This document shows, piece after piece, positions 34,589 through 43,069 of a stretch of 64,000 bases of DNA. A program made the position numbers and the translations under genes. The notes under the pieces were generated by a model. That model saw only the letters and a list, made by a program, of their open reading frames with translations, ran no database searches and was not told the DNA's origin. Every line of letters begins with the position of its first letter. The first letter of the stretch is position 1. Source of the stretch: Actinacidiphila acidipaludis (lineage in GTDB: Bacteria > Actinomycetota > Actinomycetes > Streptomycetales > Streptomycetaceae); the NCBI RefSeq assembly GCF_019890725.1, contig NZ_JAINZZ010000028.1:1-64000 (forward strand). Reading direction: 5' to 3'.

Positions 34589-35410
34589 GTGGCAGAGTCA
34601 GAGGGCGACCCGCCGATCGGGGTGTTCCTGGACGGGCTGTCGCCGTCCGAGCGCCGCACGCTCGCCGCGGCCGGGTTCGACATGACGCGGCTGCGCGAGC
34701 TGGCCGCCACCGAGGCCGGCGCCCGGCAGGTCCGGCACATCGTCAACGAGTTCGCCCTCGCCCCCGTCGACGAGCCCGCGGCGCGCCGCTTCGCGCACGC
34801 CGATCCGCCCGGGCTCGCCGACCCACCGGGCCGGGTCGGCGCCTTCTGGGCGCTGTACCTGGGCGGCTCGGCGGCCGTGCTGGTGCTCCTGGGGGTCTGC
34901 GTGGTGATGGTCGCGCAGCTCCTGGGGCTGGTGGTGGGCATCGTCGCCTTCACCGGGCTGTTCCTGGTGGGCACGACCGTGCCGCGCTCGCCGTGGAGCC
35001 GTCCCGCGTACCTGGCCTCGGTGCCGGCGATGGTCGTCCTGCTGGCCACCACCCTGCTCTACTCCCCCGACTGGTACCTGGCGAGCCGCGGGAGGGACAC
35101 CGTCGCGACCGTCGAGACCCCGTCCTACCAGTGGGAGCACGGCGCCCGCGTGGCCACCTGCCGGGTGCGGCTGCCGGACGGCTCGGTGCACAGCGTCCGC
35201 GGCGGCGGCTCCTGCGCGGACGCGGTGGGACGGCGGCGCCCGGTGGTCTACGACCCGCACGGCCTGGTGGGGCCGGCGTTCGGGCGACGCACCACGCTGG
35301 GGTCGAAGAGCCGTGCCGTGGCGGCCGTGGCGGCGGGCATCGCGGCACTGGCTGGTGCGGCGGGGCTGGCGGACGCGGCCCGCCTCCGCGGCGCGCGACG
35401 CAGGCGCTGA
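34589..35410 (+). CDS. Membrane protein with an N-terminal Asp/Glu-rich domain, unknown function
   Basis: A 273-residue protein. Residues 1-85 are soluble (IGVFLDGLSPSERRTLAAAGFDMTRLRELAATE). Three hydrophobic stretches follow (AFWALYLGGSAAVLVLLGVCVVMVAQLLGL with VGIVAFTGLFLVG; AYLASVPAMVVLLATTLLYS), then a ~100-residue region with Cys (RVATCRVRLPDGS; GGGSCADAVG) and a C-terminal hydrophobic segment. I favour the GTG at 34589 because GGAAGGG lies 10 nt upstream; GTG 34559 would add 10 residues. It is not recognised by name and stands as a single gene. Confidence 0.6.
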   Translation: MAESEGDPPIGVFLDGLSPSERRTLAAAGFDMTRLRELAATEAGARQVRHIVNEFALAPVDEPAARRFAHADPPGLADPPGRVGAFWALYLGGSAAVLVLLGVCVVMVAQLLGLVVGIVAFTGLFLVGTTVPRSPWSRPAYLASVPAMVVLLATTLLYSPDWYLASRGRDTVATVETPSYQWEHGARVATCRVRLPDGSVHSVRGGGSCADAVGRRRPVVYDPHGLVGPAFGRRTTLGSKSRAVAAVAAGIAALAGAAGLADAARLRGARRRR

Positions 35411-35429
35411 GGGCCGCGGGGGACGGGGG

Positions 35430-35590
35430 CCGCCGGAGCCAGGCGGTGGCGCGGCGGGCGCCAGGGCCAGGCGGAGGCGCGGGGACGCCAGAGCCGGGCG
35501 CAAGCGCGGGGGACGACGCGGGGGCGCCAGGGCCAGGCGGAGGCGCGGGGGACGACGCGGGGGCGCCAGGGCCGGGCGGTGGCGCGGAGG
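35430..35590. repeat. Degenerate 39-bp tandem repeat
   Basis: In the 35411-35799 gap a 39-bp unit (core GACGACGCGGGGGCGCCAGG) is repeated: two close copies at about 35507-35584 and more degraded ones before them. Because 39 is divisible by 3, shadow frames on both strands look repetitive (13-residue units). No gene is supported here. Confidence 0.7.
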
Positions 35591-35712
35591 GCGCGTGGCG
35601 GGCCGCTCACGGACGTCCCAGGGGGCGCGGGGCGTCCCCGCCCCGGCGGCTCACGGCGGCCCCTTCATGTCTCCGCGAATTCACGCCTCAGGGGACGGCC
35701 CCACAGGACGAA

Positions 35713-35756
35713 GGGGCCGGGACGGCCGCCGCGGGTGCGGTGGCCGTCCCGGCCCC
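35713..35756. terminator. Hairpin downstream of the 35.8-36.5 kb gene
   Basis: A perfect 15-bp stem (35713-35727 with 35742-35756) and 14-nt loop lie 44 nt past the stop of the minus-strand hypothetical gene. There is no T-tract. It is probably that gene's terminator. Confidence 0.7.
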
Positions 35757-35799
35757 TCGGAGGCGGCGCCTCGGCGCCGTCCGGGCCCTCGGCGGGGCG

Positions 35800-36453
35800 T
35801 CAGGCGCTGCGGGCCGTCTGGTCGGGTTTGCCGGTGCGGCGGTGCGGGGGCCAGATCTCCGCGGGCGTGGGAGTGCGCGGCTTGTCCGGCGCGGCCGGCT
35901 TCGGCTTCTCCTCCGGGGCATGCGCGGGCGCGGGCCCCGGCTTGGGGGCGGGCTTGGGCGCCGGTTCGTCGGCGAGCCCGGGCAGGGTGAGCAGTCGGCG
36001 CGGGGCGTGCATATGGGCCTCCAGACGCAGTCGGACATCGTTCTCCGCGAGGGTTTCGCAGCGCCGCAGCAGTGCGGTCCGCCGCCGGCTCTCGGCGGGA
36101 CCGCAGGGCAGGGCGCGCAGCCGCCGCAGGGCGGCCAGATCGTCGGCGCCGGGCACGTAGCCGGCCGCGAGCGCGGTGATCAGGCGGTCGAGGTAACCGC
36201 CGGCGCTGCCCGGGAGTGCCTGCCGGTAGCGGAACAGCTCGTCCAGCAGGAAGGCACGCAGGCGTCCTGACTCGTGCACCGCCTCGTCGAGGGCCTCGGC
36301 GAGCCGCAGGCAGTCCTGGACGTACTCGGCCGGGCTGGGGACGGCGGCGGGGGCCGGGGCGGGGGCCGCCGGCGCCGCCGCCCTGCGGCTGGGGTGCAGC
36401 ACCTCCGCCAGCGCGCGCCGCAGCACGCGCAGTTCGTCCGCGCTGAACGCCAT
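35800..36453 (-). CDS. Hypothetical protein, helical with Pro/Ala/Lys-rich tail
   Basis: A 217-residue protein not recognised by name. The N-terminus MAFSADELRVLRRALAEVLHP is followed by a Pro/Ala linker, then a helical domain (SPAEYVQDCLRLAEALDEAVHESGRLRAFLLDELFRYRQALPGSAGGYLDRLITALAAGY). The tail is Pro/Lys-rich. No signal peptide or membrane segment is visible. The start at 36453 is chosen because conserved-looking sequence begins there; the frame extends to 36483. An AT-rich stretch at about 36484-36530 probably holds its promoter. Confidence 0.65.
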   Translation of the reverse strand: MAFSADELRVLRRALAEVLHPSRRAAAPAAPAPAPAAVPSPAEYVQDCLRLAEALDEAVHESGRLRAFLLDELFRYRQALPGSAGGYLDRLITALAAGYVPGADDLAALRRLRALPCGPAESRRRTALLRRCETLAENDVRLRLEAHMHAPRRLLTLPGLADEPAPKPAPKPGPAPAHAPEEKPKPAAPDKPRTPTPAEIWPPHRRTGKPDQTARSA

Positions 36454-36709
36454 TCCGCCTCGGGTTCCGTGTGGCGTGGGCATGAATGGACTTTAAGTGC
36501 TAAGAGGACAAACTTCGCGCAATACGGTATACGCGGTGCGTCGCCGGGATGGGTGTGCCGGAGCGGCGGCCCACCCGGCCCGGCGAGCGCTTGCTTCCGA
36601 GGTGAGAGGCCGGTTTCCCCGGCTCCGGCGCCCCTGGTCCCGCGCCGTCCGGCGGCCGGATCCGCGGCCGGCCGAGGCCCGTTCCCGCGCCGGCGGCTGC
36701 CCGGTGCCG

Positions 36710-36744
36710 CACCGGCCGGCGTCCTGTTCGGACACCGGCCGGTG
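36710..36744. terminator. Terminator of the sortase-substrate gene
   Basis: Arms 36710-36724 and 36730-36744 make a 15-bp stem with one mismatched pair and a TGTTC loop, about 30 nt past the stop of the minus-strand surface-protein gene. The rest of the 36454-36773 gap shows only GC-rich sequence and the AT-rich promoter near 36.5 kb. Confidence 0.78.
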
Positions 36745-36773
36745 AGCGGGCCGCGGGCCGTACTCGCCCCCGT

Positions 36774-38426
36774 TCACGCCGAGCGGCGCCGCCGCATCAC
36801 GAGAGTGCTCCCGGCCACGAGGGCGATGACGGCGCCGCTGGTGATCAGCGCGATCCCGGCCGTCCCGGTCGCGGCGAGCCCGCCGTGCTCCGGCGTGCCG
36901 CCGGTGCTCCCCGAGGTGCCGGACGTGCCCGAGGCGCCGCCGGACGAGCTCCCGCCGGAGCTGCCGCCGGAAGAGGACGTACCGCCGGAAGCGGTGGCGC
37001 TTCCGGACGACCCGCCGGCGGTCGTCCCGCCGGACGTGCCGGTGCCGGTTCCGGTGACCACCAGGGTGACGACGGCCGTGTTGTCGGCGGGGTTGTCGTC
37101 CACCCCGGCGGGCGGCACGACCTCGATGGTGCCGGACGCGCCGGGCACCTTCCTGTCGATGTGCACGCGCAGGATCTGGCCGAAGCCGTCGGGGCCGAAC
37201 GGGCAGGTCACGGTCCGCCCGGACGTCGGGGCGCAGTACAGCGCCTCGCTCTCCTCGTCCGGTCCCGGCACGAGGGCGTGGGTGCCCTCCGGCAGCGTCA
37301 CGATCTGCGGGTCCTTGACCGTCACCGGCCCGTTGTCCCGGTTGTCCGTCGGGTAGGGCACCTGGACGTCGAGGGTCTGGCCGACCGCGCCCCTGATGGT
37401 GAACGGCGTGGCCGCGTAGTCGGTCTTGTCGCCGCCCGGCGCGGTGTACTGCGCGGTGTAGTCGGTGCCCGCGGTGAGCGCGCTCTCGTCGGTGGGCTTG
37501 AGGGCCAGCGGCCCGGCGGTGCCGTGGGGCGCGTCGGCCGGCAGTTCGGTGGCCCACTCGGGCGGGTTGCCGGTGGGCCACACGTCGTAGCCCACGGTCA
37601 GTCCGGTGGCGCCGGACGGCGCGGTGAACGTGAACTGCCCGTCGGTGGTGAACGCCTGGCCGGGCCGCAGCGTCACCGTGAAGTCGCACTCCGCCGCGGT
37701 GGGCTGATCCGCCTTGTTGTAGCGGCAGTTGCTGAACTCGCGCGTGGTGGGCGCCGATCCGTGGACCCACACGGTCATGCCCTGGGCGACGGCGACGTCA
37801 CCGCGGTTGCCGAACGCCGGCGCCACACCGGCCGATCCGCCGGTCAGCGGCCCCGAGGCGCCCGGCAGGACGCTGAACCCCGGCCGGCCCACGATCACCT
37901 GCGTGCTGCGCGTGACCGTGGCCGCGTTGCCGGCGGTGACCGTCATGGTGAGCGCCCCCGCGTCGCCGACCGGCGTCCCGGCCCGGGCGGTCAGGGTGAC
38001 CGGCGCCAGTTCGGTGCGCTGGTAGAAGTCGCCCAGCGGGCAGGTGACCACCAGGTCCTTCAGCGCGCAGCTCCCGGCGCCGGAGGCGAGGGACACGTCC
38101 ACGCCCTTCAGCGCCGACAGGTCGAAGGCGGCCGTGGCGCCCTTGATGTCCAGCTCGTCACCCGTGCTGTCGGTGCTCCCCGACGCGAGGGCCACCCCGA
38201 ACGCCGGGGTGTGGCCGGTGTCGCCGTCGCTCGGCACGAAGTACGTCTGCGGGTCCGCCATGACCCGGATCGTCACCTGGCCCGCGCCGTCCGCCCAGGC
38301 GCCCCCGGCGGTCCCGAGGGCGACGAGCCCCATCGCGGCGGCCACCGCCGCGGCCCTGCCCGAAAACCCGCTGCGGGAAAGGCTCTTGAGACCCCCGCCG
38401 GGGATCCCTCTGCCGGAAAAACCCAT
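36774..38426 (-). CDS. Secreted surface protein with LAATG sortase signal
   Basis: A 550-residue exported protein. The N-terminal signal region ends in AAVAAAMGLVALGTAGGAWA. Repeated beta-rich, Ig/DUF11-like segments follow (TYTAQYT, TVTRSTQV and DNPADNTAVVTLVVTG types). A Gly/Ser/Thr linker precedes the C-terminal sorting signal, LAATG, then a hydrophobic helix (IALITSGAVIALVAGSTLV) and MRRRRSA. LAxTG is the motif of class E sortases of Streptomyces, so it should be covalently attached to peptidoglycan. No sortase gene is in the window. ATG 38426 has AGGAG upstream. Confidence 0.88.
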   Translation of the reverse strand: MGFSGRGIPGGGLKSLSRSGFSGRAAAVAAAMGLVALGTAGGAWADGAGQVTIRVMADPQTYFVPSDGDTGHTPAFGVALASGSTDSTGDELDIKGATAAFDLSALKGVDVSLASGAGSCALKDLVVTCPLGDFYQRTELAPVTLTARAGTPVGDAGALTMTVTAGNAATVTRSTQVIVGRPGFSVLPGASGPLTGGSAGVAPAFGNRGDVAVAQGMTVWVHGSAPTTREFSNCRYNKADQPTAAECDFTVTLRPGQAFTTDGQFTFTAPSGATGLTVGYDVWPTGNPPEWATELPADAPHGTAGPLALKPTDESALTAGTDYTAQYTAPGGDKTDYAATPFTIRGAVGQTLDVQVPYPTDNRDNGPVTVKDPQIVTLPEGTHALVPGPDEESEALYCAPTSGRTVTCPFGPDGFGQILRVHIDRKVPGASGTIEVVPPAGVDDNPADNTAVVTLVVTGTGTGTSGGTTAGGSSGSATASGGTSSSGGSSGGSSSGGASGTSGTSGSTGGTPEHGGLAATGTAGIALITSGAVIALVAGSTLVMRRRRSA

Positions 38427-38533
38427 CGCCCCCACTCCTGCTGTCGTCCGTCTGCCGGACAAGACACGGACGCGGGGGCTTTGGTTGTACGCCCGCGGGC
38501 ACCCCGAACGGGGCGTCCGGCGCCGCCACGGGT

Positions 38534-39328
38534 TCAGGTGGTGGACACGTTCCGTTCGTAGACCAGGCGCAGGCCGATCAGCGTGAGCCACGGCTCGTGC
38601 GCGTCGATGATCGACGCCTCGCCGAGCACCAGCGGCGCCAGCCCGCCGGTGGCGATGACCGTCACGTCGTCGGGGTCGTCGGCGAGTTCGCGGGCCATCC
38701 GCTCGGCGATCCCGTCGGCCTGCCCGGCGAAGCCGTAGAGGATGCCGGACTGCATGGCCTCGATGGTGTTCTTGCCGATGACGCTGCGCGGCCGGGCGAG
38801 TTCGATCTTCCGCAGCTGCGCGCCGCGCATCCCCAGCGCGTCCACCGAGATCTCGATGCCGGGGGCGATCGCGCCGCCCACGTACTCCCCGCGCGCGGAC
38901 ACCGCGTCGAACGTGGTGGCCGTGCCGAAGTCGACGACGATGCACGGGCCGCCGTAGAGGTGCACGGCGGCCAGCGAGTTGATGATCCGGTCGGAGCCGA
39001 CCTCCTTGGGGTGGTCGACCAGGATCGGCACCCCGGTCTTGATGCCCGGCTCGACCAGGATCGACGGGACGTCGCCGTAGTAGCGGCGGGTCACCTCGCG
39101 CAGCTCGTGCAGCACCGACGGCACGGTCGAGCAGATCGCGATGCCGTCGATGCCGTCCCCGAGGTCGCCGAGCAGCGGGTGCATGCCCATCAACCCCTGC
39201 AGCAGGACCGCGAGTTCGTCCGCGGTCCGCCGTGAGTCGGTGGAGATCCGCCAGTGCTCGACGATCTCCTCGCCGTCGAACAGCCCCAGGACGGTGTGCG
39301 TGTTGCCGACGTCGATGGTGAGCAGCAT
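38534..39328 (-). CDS. coaX: Type III pantothenate kinase
   Basis: Catalyses ATP-dependent phosphorylation of pantothenate, the first committed step to coenzyme A. The 264-residue ASKHA-fold protein starts with the phosphate-binding MLLTIDVGNTHTVLGLFD and has DHPKEVGSDRI, VVDFGTATTFDAV and GGAIAPGIEIS motifs. ATG 39328 gives the family N-terminus; the much longer frame upstream overlaps nadC and is spurious. It follows nadC by 5 nt and ends the DUF2520-panC-nadB-nadC-coaX run, linking NAD and CoA supply. Confidence 0.96.
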   Translation of the reverse strand: MLLTIDVGNTHTVLGLFDGEEIVEHWRISTDSRRTADELAVLLQGLMGMHPLLGDLGDGIDGIAICSTVPSVLHELREVTRRYYGDVPSILVEPGIKTGVPILVDHPKEVGSDRIINSLAAVHLYGGPCIVVDFGTATTFDAVSARGEYVGGAIAPGIEISVDALGMRGAQLRKIELARPRSVIGKNTIEAMQSGILYGFAGQADGIAERMARELADDPDDVTVIATGGLAPLVLGEASIIDAHEPWLTLIGLRLVYERNVSTT

Positions 39329-39333
39329 CCGCC

Positions 39334-40353
39334 TTACGCTTCCGCTCGCAGGTCCAGGCCGATGTCCAGGATCGGGGAGGAGTGCGTGAGCGCGCCCACC
39401 GCGAGGAAGTTGACGCCGGTGTCCGCGTAGGCGCGGGCGTTGTCCAGCGTCAGCCGACCGGAGGACTCCAGGAACGCCTGGCCGCCGACGATCGCGACGG
39501 CCTCGGCGGTCTCCGCGGGCGTGAAGTTGTCCAGCAGGATCAGGTCGGCGCCGGCGTCCAGCACCTCCCGCACCTGGTGCAGGGTGTCCACCTCGACCTC
39601 GATGGCGACGCCCGGGAACTCCTCGCGGACCAGCTTGAACGCCGCGGCGACGCCGCCCGCCGCGACCACGTGGTTGTCCTTGACCAGGGCCGCGTCCGAC
39701 AGCGACATGCGGTGGTTGACCCCGCCGCCGCAGCGCACCGCGTACTTCTCCAGGGCCCGCAGCCCCGGCGTGGTCTTGCGGGTGTCGCGCACCTGCGTCG
39801 TGGTGCCCTCCAGCGCGTCCACCCAGCGGGCGGTGGTGGTGGCGATCCCGGACAGCCGGCACAGCAGGTTCAGCGCGCTGCGCTCGGCGGTGAGCAGGTC
39901 GCGGGTGCGGGTGCGCACGGTCAGCAGCTTCTGCCCGGCCTCGACGCGGTCGCCGTCCTCGACGTGCCGCTCGACCTCGAACTCGTCGGTGCACACCACC
40001 GACAGCACGGCCTCGGCGATGTGCAGCCCGGCGACCGTGCCGGCCTCACGGGCGGTGAAGTCGCCGGCCGACCGGGAGTCCTCGGCGACGGTCGCCACCG
40101 TGGTGATGTCCACGCCCTGGTCGAGGTCCTCCTCGATCGCCATGTGCGCGATGTCCTCGACCTGGACGGGGTCGAGCCCGGCCTCGGCGAGGAGCTGCGC
40201 CAGGTCCGGGTCCAGGCCGCACTCCAGCGGGTCGAGGTCGAAGTCCTCGCCGGCGCCGCAGCCGCAGCCGTCGCCGCAGCCGCCGGCCTCCGCCGGGGGG
40301 CCGAGGGTCGGCAGCGGGAGCGAGACGGGCTGGGGACGGTCGGGGGTGCTCAC
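39334..40353 (-). CDS. nadC: Nicotinate-nucleotide pyrophosphorylase (carboxylating)
   Basis: Converts quinolinate and PRPP to nicotinate mononucleotide in de novo NAD synthesis. The 339-residue protein has QAPRTase motifs (EEDLDQGVDITT, TRKTTPGLRALEKYAVRCGGGVNHR, LVKDNHV, IEVEVDT, ILLDNF). It is ~50 residues longer than typical NadC because of an N-terminal extension with a Cys/Gly cluster (GGCGDGCGCGAGEDFDLDPLECG), which might bind metal. It overlaps the nadB stop by 4 nt. Confidence 0.96.
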   Translation of the reverse strand: MSTPDRPQPVSLPLPTLGPPAEAGGCGDGCGCGAGEDFDLDPLECGLDPDLAQLLAEAGLDPVQVEDIAHMAIEEDLDQGVDITTVATVAEDSRSAGDFTAREAGTVAGLHIAEAVLSVVCTDEFEVERHVEDGDRVEAGQKLLTVRTRTRDLLTAERSALNLLCRLSGIATTTARWVDALEGTTTQVRDTRKTTPGLRALEKYAVRCGGGVNHRMSLSDAALVKDNHVVAAGGVAAAFKLVREEFPGVAIEVEVDTLHQVREVLDAGADLILLDNFTPAETAEAVAIVGGQAFLESSGRLTLDNARAYADTGVNFLAVGALTHSSPILDIGLDLRAEA

Positions 40354-42227
40354 GAGAACTCCTTCGGTGCGGCATGCGGCCGGGCGGGTGCCTGGGCCGG
40401 GCCTGAGGTCGGTGCCGGCGCGACCGCGGTTCCCGGCGCCGGGTGCGGGGCGGCCGCCCCATCATCCCCGATCCCGGGAGGGCGTGTGCCCTCGAAGTCG
40501 GGGCCCGCGGTGGTCCGCACCTCCAGTGTGCGGTGCGGGGTCAGCCGGATCACCAGATGCCGGCTCCACCGGTCGTCGTCGCGCTCGGGGCGGTCCTCCC
40601 GCCAGTGGCAGCCGCGGGTCTCCTCGCGGCGCCGGGCGGCGGCGACAAGCACCCGCGCCACCAGGCTCAGGTTCGTCGCCTCCCAGGTCTCCACGCACGG
40701 CTCGGCCGTCTTGCCGTCCCGGTCGTACGCCTCCACGGCGGCGGTCTGCAGGCGCTCCAGCGCGCCCGCGGCCACCGTCAGGCTCTCGGCGCTCCGCAGC
40801 ACCCCGGCGCCCGCGCTCATGATCCGCTGGACCTCGAACCGCGCCTCGGACGCGAGCAGCGGGTCGCCGTGGACGCCCTGGGTGCCCTGGGCGCCGCCGG
40901 ACGTCCCCGGCACCACCGGGTCCCCGGCGGCGGCCGGGTGGGCGGCGATGTCGGCGGCGATCCGCTCGGCGAACACCAGGCCCTCCAACAGCGAGTTCGA
41001 CGCCAGCCGGTTCGCGCCGTGCACGCCGGTGCAGGCGACCTCACCGCACGCGTACAGGCCCGGCACCGTGGTGCGGCCCCGCAGGTCGGTGCGCACCCCG
41101 CCGGAGGCGTAGTGCGCGGCGGGCGCCACCGGGATGGGCTGCGTGACCGGGTCGATGCCGTGCGCCCGGCAGGCGGCCAGGATCGTCGGGAAGCGCTGCT
41201 CCCACATCGCGGCGCCGAAGTGCCGGGCGTCGAGGAACATGTGCTCGGCGCCGGTCTCCTGCATCCGGCGCATGATGCCCTTGGCGACGATGTCACGCGG
41301 CGCCAGCTCGGCCAGCTCGTGCTGCCCGACCATGAAGCGCACGCCCTCGGCGTCCACCAGGTGCGCGCCCTCGCCGCGGACCGCCTCCGAGACCAGCGGC
41401 TGCTGGCCCTCGGCGTCCGGCCCCAGCCACAGCACCGTCGGGTGGAACTGCACGAACTCCAGGTCGCTGACCTCGGCGCCCGCGCGCAGCGCCAGCGCCA
41501 CCCCGTCGCCGGTGGACACCGCCGGGTTGGTGGTGGCGGAGAAGACCTGGCCCATGCCGCCGGTCGCCAGCACCACCGCGGGCGCGCGCACCGCGCCCAC
41601 GCCGTCGCGGGCGCCGGCGCCCATGACGTGCAGGGTCACACCGGCGGTCCGGCCCTCGGCATCGGTGAGCAGGTCCAGGACCAGGGCGTTCTCGACGAAC
41701 TCGATGCCGGCGTCGCGGACGGCGGCGATCAGCGCGCGGGAGACCTCGGCGCCGGTGGCGTCACCGCCGGCGTGCGTGATGCGGCGCCTGCGGTGGCCGC
41801 CCTCGCGGGTCAGCAGCAGTTCGCCGCTCCCCGTGTCGGTGTCGAAGTGCGCGCCGGTGGCGATCAGCCGGCGCACCGCGTCCGGGCCCTCGGTCACCAG
41901 GGTCCGCACCGCCGGCTCGTCGCACAGGCCGGCGCCGGCCACCAGGGTGTCCTCCAGGTGCTGGTCCGGGGTGTCGCCGTCGCCCAGCGCGGCCGCGATG
42001 CCGCCCTGCGCCCAGCGGGTCGAACCGTCGTCGAGGTGGGCCTTGGTCACCACGGTCACCTTGGCGCCCGAGGCGGCGCACCGCAGCGCCACCGTGAGCC
42101 CGGCGACGCCGGAGCCGACCACGACCACGTCCGCATCGACGGACCAGCCGGGCGGCGGGGCGGTCAGGCGTATGCCGGTGCTGCTGCCGGCGCCCTCGGG
42201 GCGTCCGGAGGTCCAGGTGGCGGTCAT
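40350..42227 (-). CDS. nadB: L-aspartate oxidase
   Basis: An FAD enzyme of 625 residues oxidising L-aspartate to iminoaspartate for quinolinate synthesis. The FAD-binding motif is VVVVGSGVAGLTVALRCA, followed by GSTRWAQGGIAAALGDGDTPDQHLEDT, RRRITHAGGDATG and the succinate-dehydrogenase-like HYASGGVRTDLRGRTTVPGLYACGEVACTG. The C-terminus extends ~60 residues as a Pro/Ala-rich tail. The ATG overlaps the panC stop by 4 nt and its stop overlaps nadC by 4 nt. The quinolinate synthase gene nadA is not in this cluster. Confidence 0.96.
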   Translation of the reverse strand: MTATWTSGRPEGAGSSTGIRLTAPPPGWSVDADVVVVGSGVAGLTVALRCAASGAKVTVVTKAHLDDGSTRWAQGGIAAALGDGDTPDQHLEDTLVAGAGLCDEPAVRTLVTEGPDAVRRLIATGAHFDTDTGSGELLLTREGGHRRRRITHAGGDATGAEVSRALIAAVRDAGIEFVENALVLDLLTDAEGRTAGVTLHVMGAGARDGVGAVRAPAVVLATGGMGQVFSATTNPAVSTGDGVALALRAGAEVSDLEFVQFHPTVLWLGPDAEGQQPLVSEAVRGEGAHLVDAEGVRFMVGQHELAELAPRDIVAKGIMRRMQETGAEHMFLDARHFGAAMWEQRFPTILAACRAHGIDPVTQPIPVAPAAHYASGGVRTDLRGRTTVPGLYACGEVACTGVHGANRLASNSLLEGLVFAERIAADIAAHPAAAGDPVVPGTSGGAQGTQGVHGDPLLASEARFEVQRIMSAGAGVLRSAESLTVAAGALERLQTAAVEAYDRDGKTAEPCVETWEATNLSLVARVLVAAARRREETRGCHWREDRPERDDDRWSRHLVIRLTPHRTLEVRTTAGPDFEGTRPPGIGDDGAAAPHPAPGTAVAPAPTSGPAQAPARPHAAPKEFS

Positions 42228-43069
42228 TCGGGGGCTCCGAACTCCAGGGGGATGTTGTCGATCAGCCGCGTCGTGCCGACCCTCGCGGCGACGGCGAGCA
42301 CCGCCGGTCCGGTGTGGCCGGGCGCGGCGTCGGTGAAGTCGGCGGGGTCGACGAGCGCGGCGTAGTCCAGCCGGACCGGCGGCTCCATCGACGCGGCGTG
42401 CTCCAGCACCGCCCGCGCCGCGCCCAGGGCCGCGACCGGGCCCTGGGGCGACGCCTCCAGGCCGGCGAACAGCGCCCGGGACAGCTCGCGGGCCGAGACC
42501 CGCTCGGCCTCGGACAGGTAGCGGTTGCGGCTGGACAGCGCGACGCCGTCGGGCTCGCGGACGGTCGGGACGCCGACGACGTCCACGGGGAAGTTCAGGT
42601 CGGTGACCATCCGGCGGATCAGCGCGAGCTGCTGGGCGTCCTTCTGGCCGAAGAACGCGGCCTGCGGACGGGTCAGGTGCAGCAGCTTGGCGACGACGGT
42701 GAGCATGCCGTCGAAGTGGCCGGGCCGGGAGGCGCCCTCGAACCGCTCACCCATCGGGCCGGCCGAGATCCGCACCTGCGGCTCGCCGCCCGGGTACACC
42801 TCGTCGGCGTCCGGGGCGAAGACCACGTCCGCGCCGGCCTGCTCGGCCAGCTTCACGTCCGCATCCAGGGTGCGCGGATAGCGGTCGAGGTCCTCGTTCG
42901 GCCCGAACTGCAGCGGGTTGACGAACACGCTGACCGTCACCGGGCCGTCACCCGCCCGGGCGCGCGCCGCCCGGATCAGCGAGGCGTGCCCCTCGTGGAG
43001 GGCGCCCATCGTCATGACCACGGCGGCGGCCGGAGCGAGGTCGGCGGCGTGGTGCACCAGTGCGGTCAT
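42224..43069 (-). CDS. panC: Pantothenate synthetase
   Basis: Condenses pantoate and beta-alanine with ATP to pantothenate. The 281-residue protein contains VVMTMGALHEGHASLIR (the HxGH-type nucleotide motif), VFVNPLQFGPNEDLDRYPR, FFGQKDAQQL and ALSSRNRYLSEAER. The N-terminus is slightly short. ATG 43069 overlaps the end of the upstream DUF2520 gene by 4 nt. With coaX downstream, this operon covers two steps of CoA biosynthesis. Confidence 0.96.
   Translation of the reverse strand: MTALVHHAADLAPAAAVVMTMGALHEGHASLIRAARARAGDGPVTVSVFVNPLQFGPNEDLDRYPRTLDADVKLAEQAGADVVFAPDADEVYPGGEPQVRISAGPMGERFEGASRPGHFDGMLTVVAKLLHLTRPQAAFFGQKDAQQLALIRRMVTDLNFPVDVVGVPTVREPDGVALSSRNRYLSEAERVSARELSRALFAGLEASPQGPVAALGAARAVLEHAASMEPPVRLDYAALVDPADFTDAAPGHTGPAVLAVAARVGTTRLIDNIPLEFGAPE

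Noticed and set aside
34993..36270. A 425-codon repetitive open frame
   Set aside because: It overlaps two real genes on opposite strands, and its repeats come from the 39-bp tandem repeat.
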